NCBI GenBank assembly: GCA_030447925.1
Contig: JAUJNX010000005.1
Coordinates: 183,043-247,042 of the forward strand
Direction: 5' to 3'
From: Egibacteraceae bacterium
GTDB taxonomy: Bacteria > Actinomycetota > Nitriliruptoria > Euzebyales > Egibacteraceae
DNA length: 64,000 nt
Shown here in pieces: positions 35,501 to 44,088 of this stretch; the first letter of the stretch is position 1, and every line of letters begins with the position of its first letter. Both the position numbers and the translations under genes were made by a program. The notes below the pieces were generated by a model that did not search any database, was not told the origin of the DNA, and saw nothing but the letters and a program-made list of their open reading frames with translations.

Positions 35501-36744
35501 TCAGGCGGGCCGGTGGGGGTCGTGGCGTCGGGGTGGGGCCAGGGGTGTGCCGCGTGGCAGGGACCGGAAGGTGCGGGTGTGGCGGGTGGCGGTGACGGCG
35601 CCGGTGTCGGGTTCCAGGGTGAGGGTCCAGCCGTGGTGGTGGACCAGGCTGTGGTGGCGGCGTGACAGCAGCGCGAGGTTGTCGGGGTGGTGGTCGCCGC
35701 CGTGTTCGCGGTGGACCAGGTGGTGGACGTCGCTGTGACCGGGCGGGTCTTGGGAGCCGGGGAACCGGCACCCCCGATCCCGAGCCTGCACCGCGATCCG
35801 TGTCTTGGTGGGGATCGAGGTGGCGGTGAGCTTGTCGGACACCGCCAGCGGCCGCGCCCCGTCGAACACCACCGCCCGCACATCCGCGTCGGCGGCGAGG
35901 CCGTCGGCCAGCCGTGCGGTCAGGCGCGGCAGCGGCCCCCGCACGTTCAACTCGACGGTCCCCGCCGGTCCAGCGGTGAGGTCGGCGACCTGGACGTGGG
36001 CGATCAGCAGCGGCCGCGCCGGACGGCGGGTGTCCCCACCCAGCCAGTCCGCGGCGATCTGGGCGAGCGCGGTGGCGTACTGCCGCGACCGCGAAGATCC
36101 CGACCACCCCGCCGCCTGACCGTCCCCATCGGCCGCCTCCGCGTCACCGGCGGCGGCGGGGGTTGGTGGGCCGGCGGCGGCGGCCAGGGCGTTGAGGATG
36201 GGGGCACCGGTGATCGCGTCGAACTCGCCGTACAGGCGCACGCCACCGTCGAGGGCGGCTTGACCGACACGAAGTTGGCGTCGCGGCGGCGCTGCTCGGC
36301 CCGCTCCACGGTGCGCCGGGCGCGCAGGTCGTCGGCGGCCGCGCGGGCGGCCCAGACCAGATCGTCAGGGTCGAAGCTGTCTGTCGCGCTGGCGGCGACC
36401 TGGGCATCCAAGACGTTGCGCTGGGCGGTGGTGAGACGCTTGGCGCCGGTGGTGATCGCGCGGACCTGACCCCACGACAAGGCGCCCTCGGTGAACAGCG
36501 TCGCCACCGCCGGCAGGTCCGCCAGCGTCTCGCCCGCGGCGATCAACGTGCGGCGATCGGCGCCGGTGAGCCGGCAGGCGACGCCGAGGAGCAGGTCCAG
36601 CGGCAGGCCCTCGACCGACTCCGCGACGCCGGAGCCGGCGAGGCGGCCTGCCCGCACGACGGCGCGGGCGAGGTGGTGCTCGGCCCGGCGGACGTCGTCG
36701 AGCAGGAGGCCCAGCTCCTCGGCGTCCGAACACGTGTTCGTCAT
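35501..36744 (-). CDS. DUF222 (13E12-type) HNH endonuclease domain protein, one frameshift
   Basis: The N-terminal half is a DUF222 domain (RRAEHHLARAVVRAGRLAGS, TEGALSWGQVRAITTGAKRL, AQRNVLDAQVAASATDSFDP). After a frameshift near 36240, where one base restores KPALDGGVRLYGEFDAITGA, the second half runs to an HNH nuclease motif (CRFPGSQDPP, DVHHLVHREHGGDHHPDNLA, LLSRRHHSLVHHHGW). Full length is about 413 residues. These proteins are abundant and mobile in actinobacterial genomes; their role is unclear. Its position beside the insertion sequence fits a variable island. Confidence 0.85.
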
Positions 36745-36799
36745 GCCATGGAACGTACCAGGGAGGTGTGACAGGTACGGGACCGCGGGGACGCTCGGG

Positions 36800-37558
36800 T
36801 CAGCCGACGCCGAGGTGGCGGTGGGCGGTGGCGGGGTCGCGGCGGAAGGCGTCGACGGTGCCGGTCCAGACGACCGCGCCCTTGGTCATCACCACCACGA
36901 CGTCGGCCAGGCCCAGGGCCATGCGCAGGTTCTGCTCGACGAGCAGGGCGGGGATGCCCTCGTCGCGGAGCAGGCCCAGGACGTCGGCGACCTGCTCCAC
37001 CACCTTCGGGGCCAGGCCGTCGGACGGCTCGTCGAGCAGCACGATGCGCGGGTCGCGCAGGAGCGCGCGCCCGATCGCCAGCATCTGCTGCTCCCCGCCG
37101 GAGAGCTGGTCGCCGCGGTTCCTGCGCCGCTCGGCGAGGCGGGGGAGCAGGTCGTAGACGCGCTCCAGCGTCCAGGTCCCGCCCCGCCCCCGCCCGCGCG
37201 CGGCGACGCGCAGGTTCTCCTCGACCGTCAGCGGGGCGAACACGCGGCGGCCCTGGGGGACCAGCGCCAGCCCGCGCCGCCCGATCCAGTGCGGGGGCCG
37301 CCCGACCAGCTCCTCACCGGCGAGGGTCACGCTGCCCGACGTCGCCCGGTGCAGCCCGGCGATCGCGTGCACCAGCGTCGACTTGCCCACGCCGTTGCGC
37401 CCGAACAGCGCGACGACCTGCCCCTGCCCCACGTCGAGGTCGATGCCCTGGAGCACGTGGCTCGCGCCGTAGTGCGCGTGCAGCCCGCGCACGGCCAGCA
37501 GCGGGGTCGCGGCCCGCTCCGCCGCCGACGGTGCCGCACCGGCCGGGGCGGCGGTCAC
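36800..37558 (-). CDS. livF: Branched-chain amino-acid ABC transporter ATPase LivF
   Basis: This 252-residue ATPase has Walker A FGRNGVGKSTLVHAIAG, signature QLSGGEQQMLAIGRALL, Walker B IVLLDEPSDGLAP and the LivF-type end VVVMTKGAVVWTGTVDAF. A Pro/Ala-rich 15-residue lead precedes the core. It is the last gene of livH-M-G-F, each overlapping the next by 4 bases. Substrate specificity (branched-chain or other hydrophobic amino acids, amides or urea) cannot be fixed because no binding protein is encoded here. Confidence 0.9.
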   Translation of the reverse strand: MTAAPAGAAPSAAERAATPLLAVRGLHAHYGASHVLQGIDLDVGQGQVVALFGRNGVGKSTLVHAIAGLHRATSGSVTLAGEELVGRPPHWIGRRGLALVPQGRRVFAPLTVEENLRVAARGRGRGGTWTLERVYDLLPRLAERRRNRGDQLSGGEQQMLAIGRALLRDPRIVLLDEPSDGLAPKVVEQVADVLGLLRDEGIPALLVEQNLRMALGLADVVVVMTKGAVVWTGTVDAFRRDPATAHRHLGVG

Positions 37559-38352
37559 CGGGCCCCGTCCCGCGTCGCGCCCGGCTCCGGCGTCAGGAAG
37601 ATGTCGTCGGCGTCCTGGGTGCCGAGGTAGGCCTCCTGGACCGTGGCGCTGTCGCGGACCTCGGCCGGCGTCCCCTCCTCCAGCAGCCGCCCGGCGTGGA
37701 GGACCGACACGCGCGTGGCCAGGGTGAACACGACGTCCATGTCGTGCTCGATGATCAGGACCGTCAGCTCCGGCGGGAGCCCGCGCACCAGCTCGACGAA
37801 CGCGCTGCTCTCGGCGGGCGACATGCCGGCGACCGGCTCGTCGAGCAGCAGCAGGCGCGGGCGGGTCGCCAGGGCGACGGCGACCTCCAGCTGGCGGCGC
37901 TCGCCGTGGGACAGCGCGCCCGCGGACGCACCGGCGCGGTCGGGCAGGCCCAGCCGGGACAGCAGCTCCCCGGCGCGCTCGCGCACCTCGCGGTGCGCGC
38001 CCACGGACCGCCACGGCGACCGCGCGACCCCCGCGTCGCGCTGGACCGCCATCACGACGTTGTCCAGGACGGACAGCCCGTCGAACAGGTTGGAGTGCTG
38101 GAAGGTCTTGGCGACGCCCAGCCGCGCGCGCTCGTGCTCGGTGCGCCGGGTGATGTCGGCGTCGCCGAGCAGGATCCGCCCCCGCGTCGGCCGCGTCCGC
38201 CCGCCGACCATGTCGAACAGGGTGGTCTTGCCCGCGCCGTTGGGCCCGATGAGGGCGTGGCGCGCCCCCTCCGCGACGGCGAGGTCGACCGCGTCGACGG
38301 CGACCAGCGACCCGTAGGACTTGCCCAGCCCCTCCAGGGTCAGCACGTTCAC
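37555..38352 (-). CDS. livG: Branched-chain amino-acid ABC transporter ATPase LivG
   Basis: This 265-residue ATPase has Walker A GPNGAGKTTLFDMVGG, the LivG-specific KTFQHSNLFDGLSVLDNV, signature ALSHGERRQLEVAVAL, Walker B LLLLDEPVAGMSP and IIEHDMDVVFTLATRV. It overlaps livM and livF by 4 bases. It pairs with LivF to power the LivH-LivM channel at the inner face of the membrane. Confidence 0.9.
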   Translation of the reverse strand: MNVLTLEGLGKSYGSLVAVDAVDLAVAEGARHALIGPNGAGKTTLFDMVGGRTRPTRGRILLGDADITRRTEHERARLGVAKTFQHSNLFDGLSVLDNVVMAVQRDAGVARSPWRSVGAHREVRERAGELLSRLGLPDRAGASAGALSHGERRQLEVAVALATRPRLLLLDEPVAGMSPAESSAFVELVRGLPPELTVLIIEHDMDVVFTLATRVSVLHAGRLLEEGTPAEVRDSATVQEAYLGTQDADDIFLTPEPGATRDGAR

Positions 38353-39293
38353 GCCACGGCCCGCCGCTGGCGCAGGGCGGCCGCCAGCCCCCGCGGCAGG
38401 AAGTAGACGATGGCGATGAAGACCACGCCCAGGACGAGCTGCCACTCCTCGAAGCGGGTCGACAGCTCGTCGCGCAGCAGCAGCACGACCCCGGCGCCGA
38501 GCACCGGCCCGACCAGGGTCCCCCGCCCGCCGATGATGACCATGACCAGCGCGAGGGCGCTGGTCTCGAAGCCCGCCAGCCCCGGCGACACGAAGCGCTG
38601 CTGCTGGGCGTACAGCGCGCCGGCGTAGCCGGCCAGCGCCCCGGCGGTGCAGTAGGCGGCCAGCTTGTAGCCCTGCACCGCGTAGCCGACGGCGCGCATG
38701 CGCGCCTCGTTCTCGCGGATGCCGACCAGCGCCAGCCCGAACGGTGAGCTGACCACCCGCCGCAGCGCGGCGTAGCCCAGCACGAAGGCCACCAGCGTGT
38801 AGTAGTAGAAGCCGACGACCCCGGACAGCAGGCCGCCCTCCGCCCCCGGGACCAGCTGGAAGACCGGCAGCGACAGGCCGTTGCTCCCGCCCGTCACGGG
38901 GGTCCAGGTGTCGGCGAGCGAGAACGCGAGCTGCCCGAACGCCAGCGTCAGCATCAGGAAGTAGACGCCGCGGGCGCGCACGGCCAGCGCGCCGGTGACC
39001 AGCGACACCAGGACCGCCGCCGCGACCCCCGCCAGCAGGGTCAGCGACGCGTTCGCGATGAGCCGCGTCGCGACGATGCCGGTCGCGTAGGCGCTGACGC
39101 CGAAGCCCAGCGCGTGCCCCAGCGACGTCAGGCCGGTGTAGCCGACCAGCAGGTCCAGGCTGGCGGCCAGCAGCCCGAAGATGAGCACCTCGGTGAGCAG
39201 GCGCAGCCGGAACCCGTTGAGCAGGAACGGCGCGGCGGCCAGCAGGACCAGCACGAGCGCGGGCAGGGCGCGGCGCACCCACGGCGCGTTCAC
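38349..39293 (-). CDS. livM: Branched-chain amino-acid ABC transporter permease LivM
   Basis: This 314-residue integral membrane protein has about eight to nine helices and the LivM signature GLTSLGHALGFGVSAYATGI, followed by the coupling segment SSPFGLALVGIRENEARMRA. It ends VIYFLPRGLAAALRQRR-like, typical of the family. The GTG at 39293 overlaps livH by 4 bases. Confidence 0.9.
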   Translation of the reverse strand: MNAPWVRRALPALVLVLLAAAPFLLNGFRLRLLTEVLIFGLLAASLDLLVGYTGLTSLGHALGFGVSAYATGIVATRLIANASLTLLAGVAAAVLVSLVTGALAVRARGVYFLMLTLAFGQLAFSLADTWTPVTGGSNGLSLPVFQLVPGAEGGLLSGVVGFYYYTLVAFVLGYAALRRVVSSPFGLALVGIRENEARMRAVGYAVQGYKLAAYCTAGALAGYAGALYAQQQRFVSPGLAGFETSALALVMVIIGGRGTLVGPVLGAGVVLLLRDELSTRFEEWQLVLGVVFIAIVYFLPRGLAAALRQRRAVA

Positions 39294-40180
39294 CTGGCCT
39301 CCGCGAGCGACCCGAACAGCCCCGCGGGGCGCACCAGCAGGACCGCGGCCATGGCGCCGAAGAGCAGGAAGGCGGCGAACTGCGGCAGCAGCGCGACCCC
39401 GAGCGCCTCGACCTGGCCGATGAGCAGCGCACCGATCAGCGCCCCCCGGATCGACCCGAGCCCGCCGATGACCACGGTGATGAGGGCGAGCAGCAGCACC
39501 TGGCGGTCGATGCCGGGCCGCACGGTCAGGATCGGCGCGCCGAGGACCCCGCCGACCGCCGCGAGCGCGGTCCCCACGGCGAAGACCCCGACCAGCACGA
39601 CGGTGGTGTTGACCCCCAGGGAGGCGACCATCCCGCGGTCGGCGACGGTGGCGCGGACCAGCGCGCCGATCTGGGTGCGCTCGAACAGCAGGTAGACGGC
39701 CAGGGCCAGCACCAGCCCGACGACGATGACGACCAGACGGTAGGCCGGGAAGGCCTGCCCCAGGACGGTCACCGACGACGCGACGGCGGGCGGGGCCAGG
39801 GGCGAGTAGTACCCGTCGCCCCACACGATCGCGGCGATCTCGGCGAGCACGTAGGAGGCGCCGAGGGTCAGCAGCGCCTGGTCGAGGTGCCCCCGCCGCC
39901 CGGCGATCGGCCGGACCGCCGCCGCCATCCCGCCGCCCAGGAGCAGCCCGAGGACCGCCGCGACGGCCAGCGCGACGAGGAACCCGTCGCCGGTGGGGGC
40001 CAGCTGCACCGCGGCGTAGCCGCCGAGCAGGAACACCGCCCCGTGGGCGAGGTTCAGCACGTCCATGAGCCCGAAGATGAGCGACAGCCCGACGGCGATG
40101 AGGAACAGCACCAGCCCCCGCGCGAGGCCGTTCAGGACCGTGACGGCGTACGCGTCGACGAGGTCCTCCAGCCCGCCCAT
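39290..40180 (-). CDS. livH: Branched-chain amino-acid ABC transporter permease LivH
   Basis: This 296-residue permease has about eight helices, with the LivH motif GLMDVLNLAHGAVFLLGGYA near the N-terminus and the coupling segment RTQIGALVRATVADRGMVAS. It is the first transporter gene of livHMGF. A 13-codon ORF ends 2 bases before its ATG. No livK binding-protein gene is present on either side. Confidence 0.9.
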   Translation of the reverse strand: MGGLEDLVDAYAVTVLNGLARGLVLFLIAVGLSLIFGLMDVLNLAHGAVFLLGGYAAVQLAPTGDGFLVALAVAAVLGLLLGGGMAAAVRPIAGRRGHLDQALLTLGASYVLAEIAAIVWGDGYYSPLAPPAVASSVTVLGQAFPAYRLVVIVVGLVLALAVYLLFERTQIGALVRATVADRGMVASLGVNTTVVLVGVFAVGTALAAVGGVLGAPILTVRPGIDRQVLLLALITVVIGGLGSIRGALIGALLIGQVEALGVALLPQFAAFLLFGAMAAVLLVRPAGLFGSLAEAR

Positions 40181-40182
40181 GC

Positions 40183-40224
40183 TCAGTACTGTCGCACCGC
40201 GCGGAGCGGTCCGTACAGGTCCAT
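40183..40224 (-). CDS. 13-residue leader peptide candidate upstream of livH
   Basis: The ORF encodes MDLYGPLRAVRQY and its TGA lies 2 bases before the livH ATG. GAGGGGGA sits 7 bases before its own ATG, a better ribosome binding site than livH has. It may couple translation into livH. Only two Leu codons and no Ile codons are present, so classical attenuation is weakly supported. The remaining 125 bp to 40349 hold no other recognisable feature. Confidence 0.4.
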   Translation of the reverse strand: MDLYGPLRAVRQY

Positions 40225-40349
40225 GCGGCTTCCCCCTCGCCGGGAACGACGTGCGACACAGTGAACACGCGCCGTCAGGAAGATGCAACGGATCGTTTGG
40301 TGCCGGCCGGGCCCGAGCGCCAGGGCGCCGCGCCCGCTGACCGGCCGCG

Positions 40350-40724
40350 TCAGGTGCCGCCGGCCAGCGCGCCCGCCACCACCAGGCCGGCGGCGACCAG
40401 GGCCACCGCGGAGATCCCGACGGCCAGCAGGCGCGGCAGCCGGCGGGTCGGCAGGGGCTGGTCGGTGCGCAGGGCGCGCTCGTTGGCCGCCCAGGACCGG
40501 TAGCTGGTCCCCGCGACCGCGCTGCCCAGCAGCACCAGGGCGATGCCCAGGGCCTCGCGGGCCAGGGGCACCCGGAACGGTGGCAGGAGCTGGACGAGCC
40601 CGACCCCGCCGGCGACCAGCGCCAGCGACGTGCGGATCCAGGCCAGGAACGTGCGCTCGTTGGCCAGGGAGAACCGGTAGTCGGGTTCGTGGCCCACCTC
40701 GCGCGGGTCCCCTCGGGGCGTCAT
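40350..40724 (-). CDS. DUF202 (YidH-like) membrane protein
   Basis: This 124-residue protein carries the DUF202 signature YRFSLANERTFLAWIRTSLA and three hydrophobic segments (about residues 35-60, 68-88, 100-122). Related small proteins are inner-membrane proteins of unknown function. The ATG at 40724 is placed by homology. It is divergent from the metallo-hydrolase gene at 40823. Confidence 0.88.
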   Translation of the reverse strand: MTPRGDPREVGHEPDYRFSLANERTFLAWIRTSLALVAGGVGLVQLLPPFRVPLAREALGIALVLLGSAVAGTSYRSWAANERALRTDQPLPTRRLPRLLAVGISAVALVAAGLVVAGALAGGT

Positions 40725-40822
40725 GCGCGCAGGATCGCACGCCGGATGGCCGGTGCGACACCGTCGACGCGGCCGTCGGCGCGGCGTTACGTTCAGGGCT
40801 TGGCCCGACGTCCGGAGGACGC

Positions 40823-41761
40823 ATGACCGGCCTCGACATCGACGCGCTGCGCGCCGCACTGCCACCCCCACGGGTCGAGGAGGTCGGTCCCGGCTGCTTC
40901 GCCTACCTCCAGCCCGACGGCGGCTGGTGCGTCAACAACACCGGCTTCGTCGTGGCCGACGACGGCGTCACGCTGATCGACACCTGCTACACGGTCCCGC
41001 GGACCCTGGCCTACCTCGACGCCGTCCGCGCGACCACCGACCGGCCCTCCCGGCTGCTGGTCAACACCCACCACCACGCCGACCACACCCACGGCAACTT
41101 CCTGGTGGAGGGCACGACGATCGTCGGCCACCGCCGGTGCCGGGAGCTGGTGCTGGCCGTCGGCACCTCCACCCAGGCGATGTTCCCCGACGTGGACGTG
41201 TCCGACGTCGAGGTCACCCCGCCCTCGCTCACCATGGAGGAGCGCCTCGACGTGTTCGCCGGCGACCGCCCCGTGGCGCTGCGCCACCCCGGCCCGGCGC
41301 ACACCACCAGCGACGTGTACGCCTGGCTGCCGGAGGAGCGGCTGCTCTACGCGGGCGACCTGCTGTTCTCGGGCGTCACGCCGTTCGCGCTGCAGGGCAC
41401 GATCAGCGGCTGGATCGCGGTGTCGGAGCAGCTGCGCGCGCTGGAGCCGGCGCGGGTCGTCCCCGGGCACGGGCCGATCGCCGGGCCGGAGGCCTTCGAG
41501 GACCAGATCGCCTACCTGCGCTTCGTGCTGGGCGTCGCCCGCCGCGGCCTCGACGACGGCCTGCCCCCGCTCGCGGCGGCCCAGCGCACCGAGCTGGGCC
41601 GCTGGGCGGAGTGGGCCGACGCCGAGCGCCTGGTCGGCAACCTGCACCGCGCCTACGCCGAGCTGGACGGCGACCCGCCCGGCAGCCCGCTGCCGCGGGA
41701 GCAGGTGCTGCTGGGGATGATGGCCCTGAACGGTGGGCAACCGCTGACCTGCCTGGCCTGA
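40823..41761 (+). CDS. MBL-fold metallo-hydrolase
   Basis: This 312-residue metallo-beta-lactamase-fold protein has the metal motif LLVNTHHHADHTHGNFLVEG (HxHxDH), a later His near LRHPGPAHTTSDVYAW, YAGDLLFSG (Asp ligand) and VVPGHGPIAGPEAF. Related proteins include quinoprotein relay or glyoxalase-type hydrolases; substrate unknown. CGGAGG stands 4 bases before the ATG. The MFS gene begins 2 bases after its stop, so they are cotranscribed. Confidence 0.88.
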   Translation: MTGLDIDALRAALPPPRVEEVGPGCFAYLQPDGGWCVNNTGFVVADDGVTLIDTCYTVPRTLAYLDAVRATTDRPSRLLVNTHHHADHTHGNFLVEGTTIVGHRRCRELVLAVGTSTQAMFPDVDVSDVEVTPPSLTMEERLDVFAGDRPVALRHPGPAHTTSDVYAWLPEERLLYAGDLLFSGVTPFALQGTISGWIAVSEQLRALEPARVVPGHGPIAGPEAFEDQIAYLRFVLGVARRGLDDGLPPLAAAQRTELGRWAEWADAERLVGNLHRAYAELDGDPPGSPLPREQVLLGMMALNGGQPLTCLA

Positions 41762-41763
41762 CG

Positions 41764-43077
41764 GTGCGCAGCACCCGCACCCAGCGCGGCTGGTACGTCT
41801 ACGACTGGGCCAACTCGGCGTTCCAGACCTCGGTCATCACCGTCTTCGCCGGGCCGTTCCTGACCGCGGCCGCCGAGGCCGCCGCCGGGGCCGACGGGTT
41901 CGTCCGCCCGCTGGGGGTCCCCGTGCGCGCCGCGGCGCTGTACCCGTACGCGGTGTCGCTGTCGGCGCTGCTGCAGGTGCTGGTGATGCCGGTCGTGGGC
42001 GCGCTGGCGGACCGCACCGGGCGGCGGCGGCTCCTGCTGGCCATCACCGCCTCCACCGGTGCGGTGGCCACGGTGCTGGTGGTCGTCGCCGACGGCTACC
42101 TGGCCGTGGGCGCGCTGTTCCTGGTCGCCACCGTCGCCTTCGGCTGCTCGATCGTCGTGTACCACGCCCACCTGCCCGACATCGCCGCGCCCGACGAGCG
42201 CGACGCGGTCTCGTCGCGCGGGTGGGCGCTGGGCTACCTCGGCGGCGGCGTCCTGCTCGCGCTCCACCTCGTCCTGGTCACGCTGGCCGAGGCCGGCGCG
42301 CTGCCGTTCTCCCAGGGGACGGCGGTGCGCATCGCCATCGCCTCGGCGGGGGTGTGGTGGGGGGCGTTCACGCTCGTGCCGCTGGCGGTGCTGCCCGACC
42401 CGGTCCGGCCGCCGCGCCCGGCCGGCGGGGTCCTGACCGCCGGCTTCCGCCAGCTCGCCGGCACCGCGCGGCTGCTCGCGGGCACGCGCGCGACGCTGCT
42501 GTTCCTGGCCGCCTACCTGCTCTACAACGACGGGATCCAGACGGTGATCTCCCAGTCGGCGGTCTACGCCGACGCCGAGCTGCGCCTGCCCCAGAGCGTC
42601 GTCGCCGGGGCGATCCTGCTCGTGCAGTTCGTCGCGGTGGCCGGGGCGTACGGCGCGGGCCTGCAGGCGGCCCGACACGGGGCCAAGCGGGTCGTGCTCG
42701 CCAGCCTCGCGGTCTGGGTCGGGGTGCTGGCCGCGGCGTTCGTCCTGCCGGCCGGGCGCCCGGTGGCGTTCTTCGTGCTGGCGGCGCTGATCGGCGTGGT
42801 GCTGGGCGGCACGCAGGCGCTGTCGCGGTCGCTGTTCAGCCACCTCGTCCCCGACGGGCGCGAGGCCGAGTACTTCAGCGTCTACGAGGTCGCCGACCGC
42901 GGGACCAGCTGGCTGGGCGCGCTGCTGTTCGGCCTCGCCCTGCAGTTCACCGGCAGCTACCGCGTCGCCATCCTGTCCCTGCTCGCCTTCTTCGCGCTGG
43001 GTGCGCTCCTGCTGGCCCGCACCGACCTGCGCGCCGCGGTGGCGGAGTCCGGCAACCCCCAGCCGACCCGCCTGTAG
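41764..43077 (+). CDS. UMF1 (Atg22-like) family MFS transporter
   Basis: This 437-residue protein has about 12 helices and opens with the family hallmark GWYVYDWANSAFQTSVITVF. Later RGWALGYLGGGVLLALHLVL, LAAYLLYNDGIQTVISQSAV and GGTQALSRSLFSHLVPDGRE are typical of UMF1 permeases. These are presumed effluxers, some for amino acids. The GTG at 41764 follows the preceding stop directly. Confidence 0.9.
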   Translation: MRSTRTQRGWYVYDWANSAFQTSVITVFAGPFLTAAAEAAAGADGFVRPLGVPVRAAALYPYAVSLSALLQVLVMPVVGALADRTGRRRLLLAITASTGAVATVLVVVADGYLAVGALFLVATVAFGCSIVVYHAHLPDIAAPDERDAVSSRGWALGYLGGGVLLALHLVLVTLAEAGALPFSQGTAVRIAIASAGVWWGAFTLVPLAVLPDPVRPPRPAGGVLTAGFRQLAGTARLLAGTRATLLFLAAYLLYNDGIQTVISQSAVYADAELRLPQSVVAGAILLVQFVAVAGAYGAGLQAARHGAKRVVLASLAVWVGVLAAAFVLPAGRPVAFFVLAALIGVVLGGTQALSRSLFSHLVPDGREAEYFSVYEVADRGTSWLGALLFGLALQFTGSYRVAILSLLAFFALGALLLARTDLRAAVAESGNPQPTRL

Positions 43078-43295
43078 CGCGACGCCCCTTGTCGGCGGTG
43101 CGGTCGCGGGGGTACCGTGCGGCCCATGCTCCTGTTCTGACGCGTCCCCCGCCGGTCCGGCTCTCGAGCCGTCGACCGCGGGTGCGCAGCCGGGCCCGGC
43201 CCGCCGACCGTCACCGCAGCAGGAGCGCTCGCCATGAACTGAGGTCCTGTCCCCGCGCCGTCCCCGTCCGGACACGCCAGCGTCAGGAGCACCTC

Positions 43296-43445
43296 ATGCC
43301 ACGTCGCCCGTCCCGCCGCACGCCCGCCGTCCGCACCGGCCGGCCGGCGGTGCCGCCCTCCCCGCGGCGCCCCGCCCCGCCCCGGCCGCCCGCGCCGCCG
43401 CAGGCCCCGGTGCGCCGCCCCCTGCACCGCCGGGGCAACCGCTAG
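43296..43445 (+). CDS. 49-residue Pro/Arg-rich basic peptide
   Basis: The ORF reads MPRRPSRRTPAVRTGRPAVP and continues in Pro/Arg-rich sequence to RRPLHRRGNR. AGGAG lies 6 bases before the ATG. Two still smaller start-stop ORFs precede it in the same leader (MLLF at 43127 and MN at 43234). Base composition alone could produce such a sequence, so it is only a candidate. The rest of 43078-43295 holds nothing else recognisable. Confidence 0.4.
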   Translation: MPRRPSRRTPAVRTGRPAVPPSPRRPAPPRPPAPPQAPVRRPLHRRGNR

Positions 43446-43497
43446 GCCGCGCCCCCCACGGCACCCGCCCCCGCGGCCGCCCGGACCTCCCGGGCGG

Positions 43498-44088
43498 TCA
43501 GCGGGGGCGCAGGCCGTCCAGGAACACGTCGAGAAGGCGGTCGGCCTGGTGGGCCGCCGGCCGCGGGCCCGCGAAGCGCGCGTCGGCGGTCTGCAGGGCC
43601 TGCAGCGCCGCCAGCAGCGCCCCACCCACCAGCCAGGTGTCGCCGTCGTCCAGGACGATCTCGCCACGGTCGCGGGCGTCGCGCAGCACCCCGGCCAGCG
43701 CGCCGACCAGGCCGCGCCACGCCTGGACCGCGATGCGCTCCCCGACCTCGGGCGGGAGGTTGGGCAGGTCGGTGGTGAGCATCCGCGCGTGGTTGCCCGC
43801 CGGGTTGGCCAGGACCCAGCCCGCCGCCGCCCGCAGCTGGGCGCGCAGGTCGCCGTCGTCGGCGTCCAGGCGCGCGCGCAGCTCGCGGGCGTGGCGGTCC
43901 AGGCCCCGCTGCATCGCGTCGGCGAACAGCTGCGCCTTGCCGCCCGGCGCGTGGTGGTACAGCGACGAGTGGTGCAGGCCGGCCGCCTGGGCGACGTCGC
44001 GCAGCTTGATCGCGGCGTAGCCGTGCTTGCTGAACAGCCGCTCCGCGACCTCCAGCAGCCGCTCGCGGGGGACGCTCGTCTCGGTCAC
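43498..44088 (-). CDS. TetR family regulator
   Basis: This 196-residue protein has a TetR helix-turn-helix at its N-terminus (LLEVAERLFSKHGYAAIKLR, DVAQAAGLHHSSLYHHAPGG) and a C-terminal ligand domain with LEU/ALA-rich helices. It overlaps the upstream quinone-oxidoreductase gene by 4 bases, and a palindrome at 45102-45117 lies in front of that pair, so it probably represses its own operon. Confidence 0.88.
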   Translation of the reverse strand: MTETSVPRERLLEVAERLFSKHGYAAIKLRDVAQAAGLHHSSLYHHAPGGKAQLFADAMQRGLDRHARELRARLDADDGDLRAQLRAAAGWVLANPAGNHARMLTTDLPNLPPEVGERIAVQAWRGLVGALAGVLRDARDRGEIVLDDGDTWLVGGALLAALQALQTADARFAGPRPAAHQADRLLDVFLDGLRPR

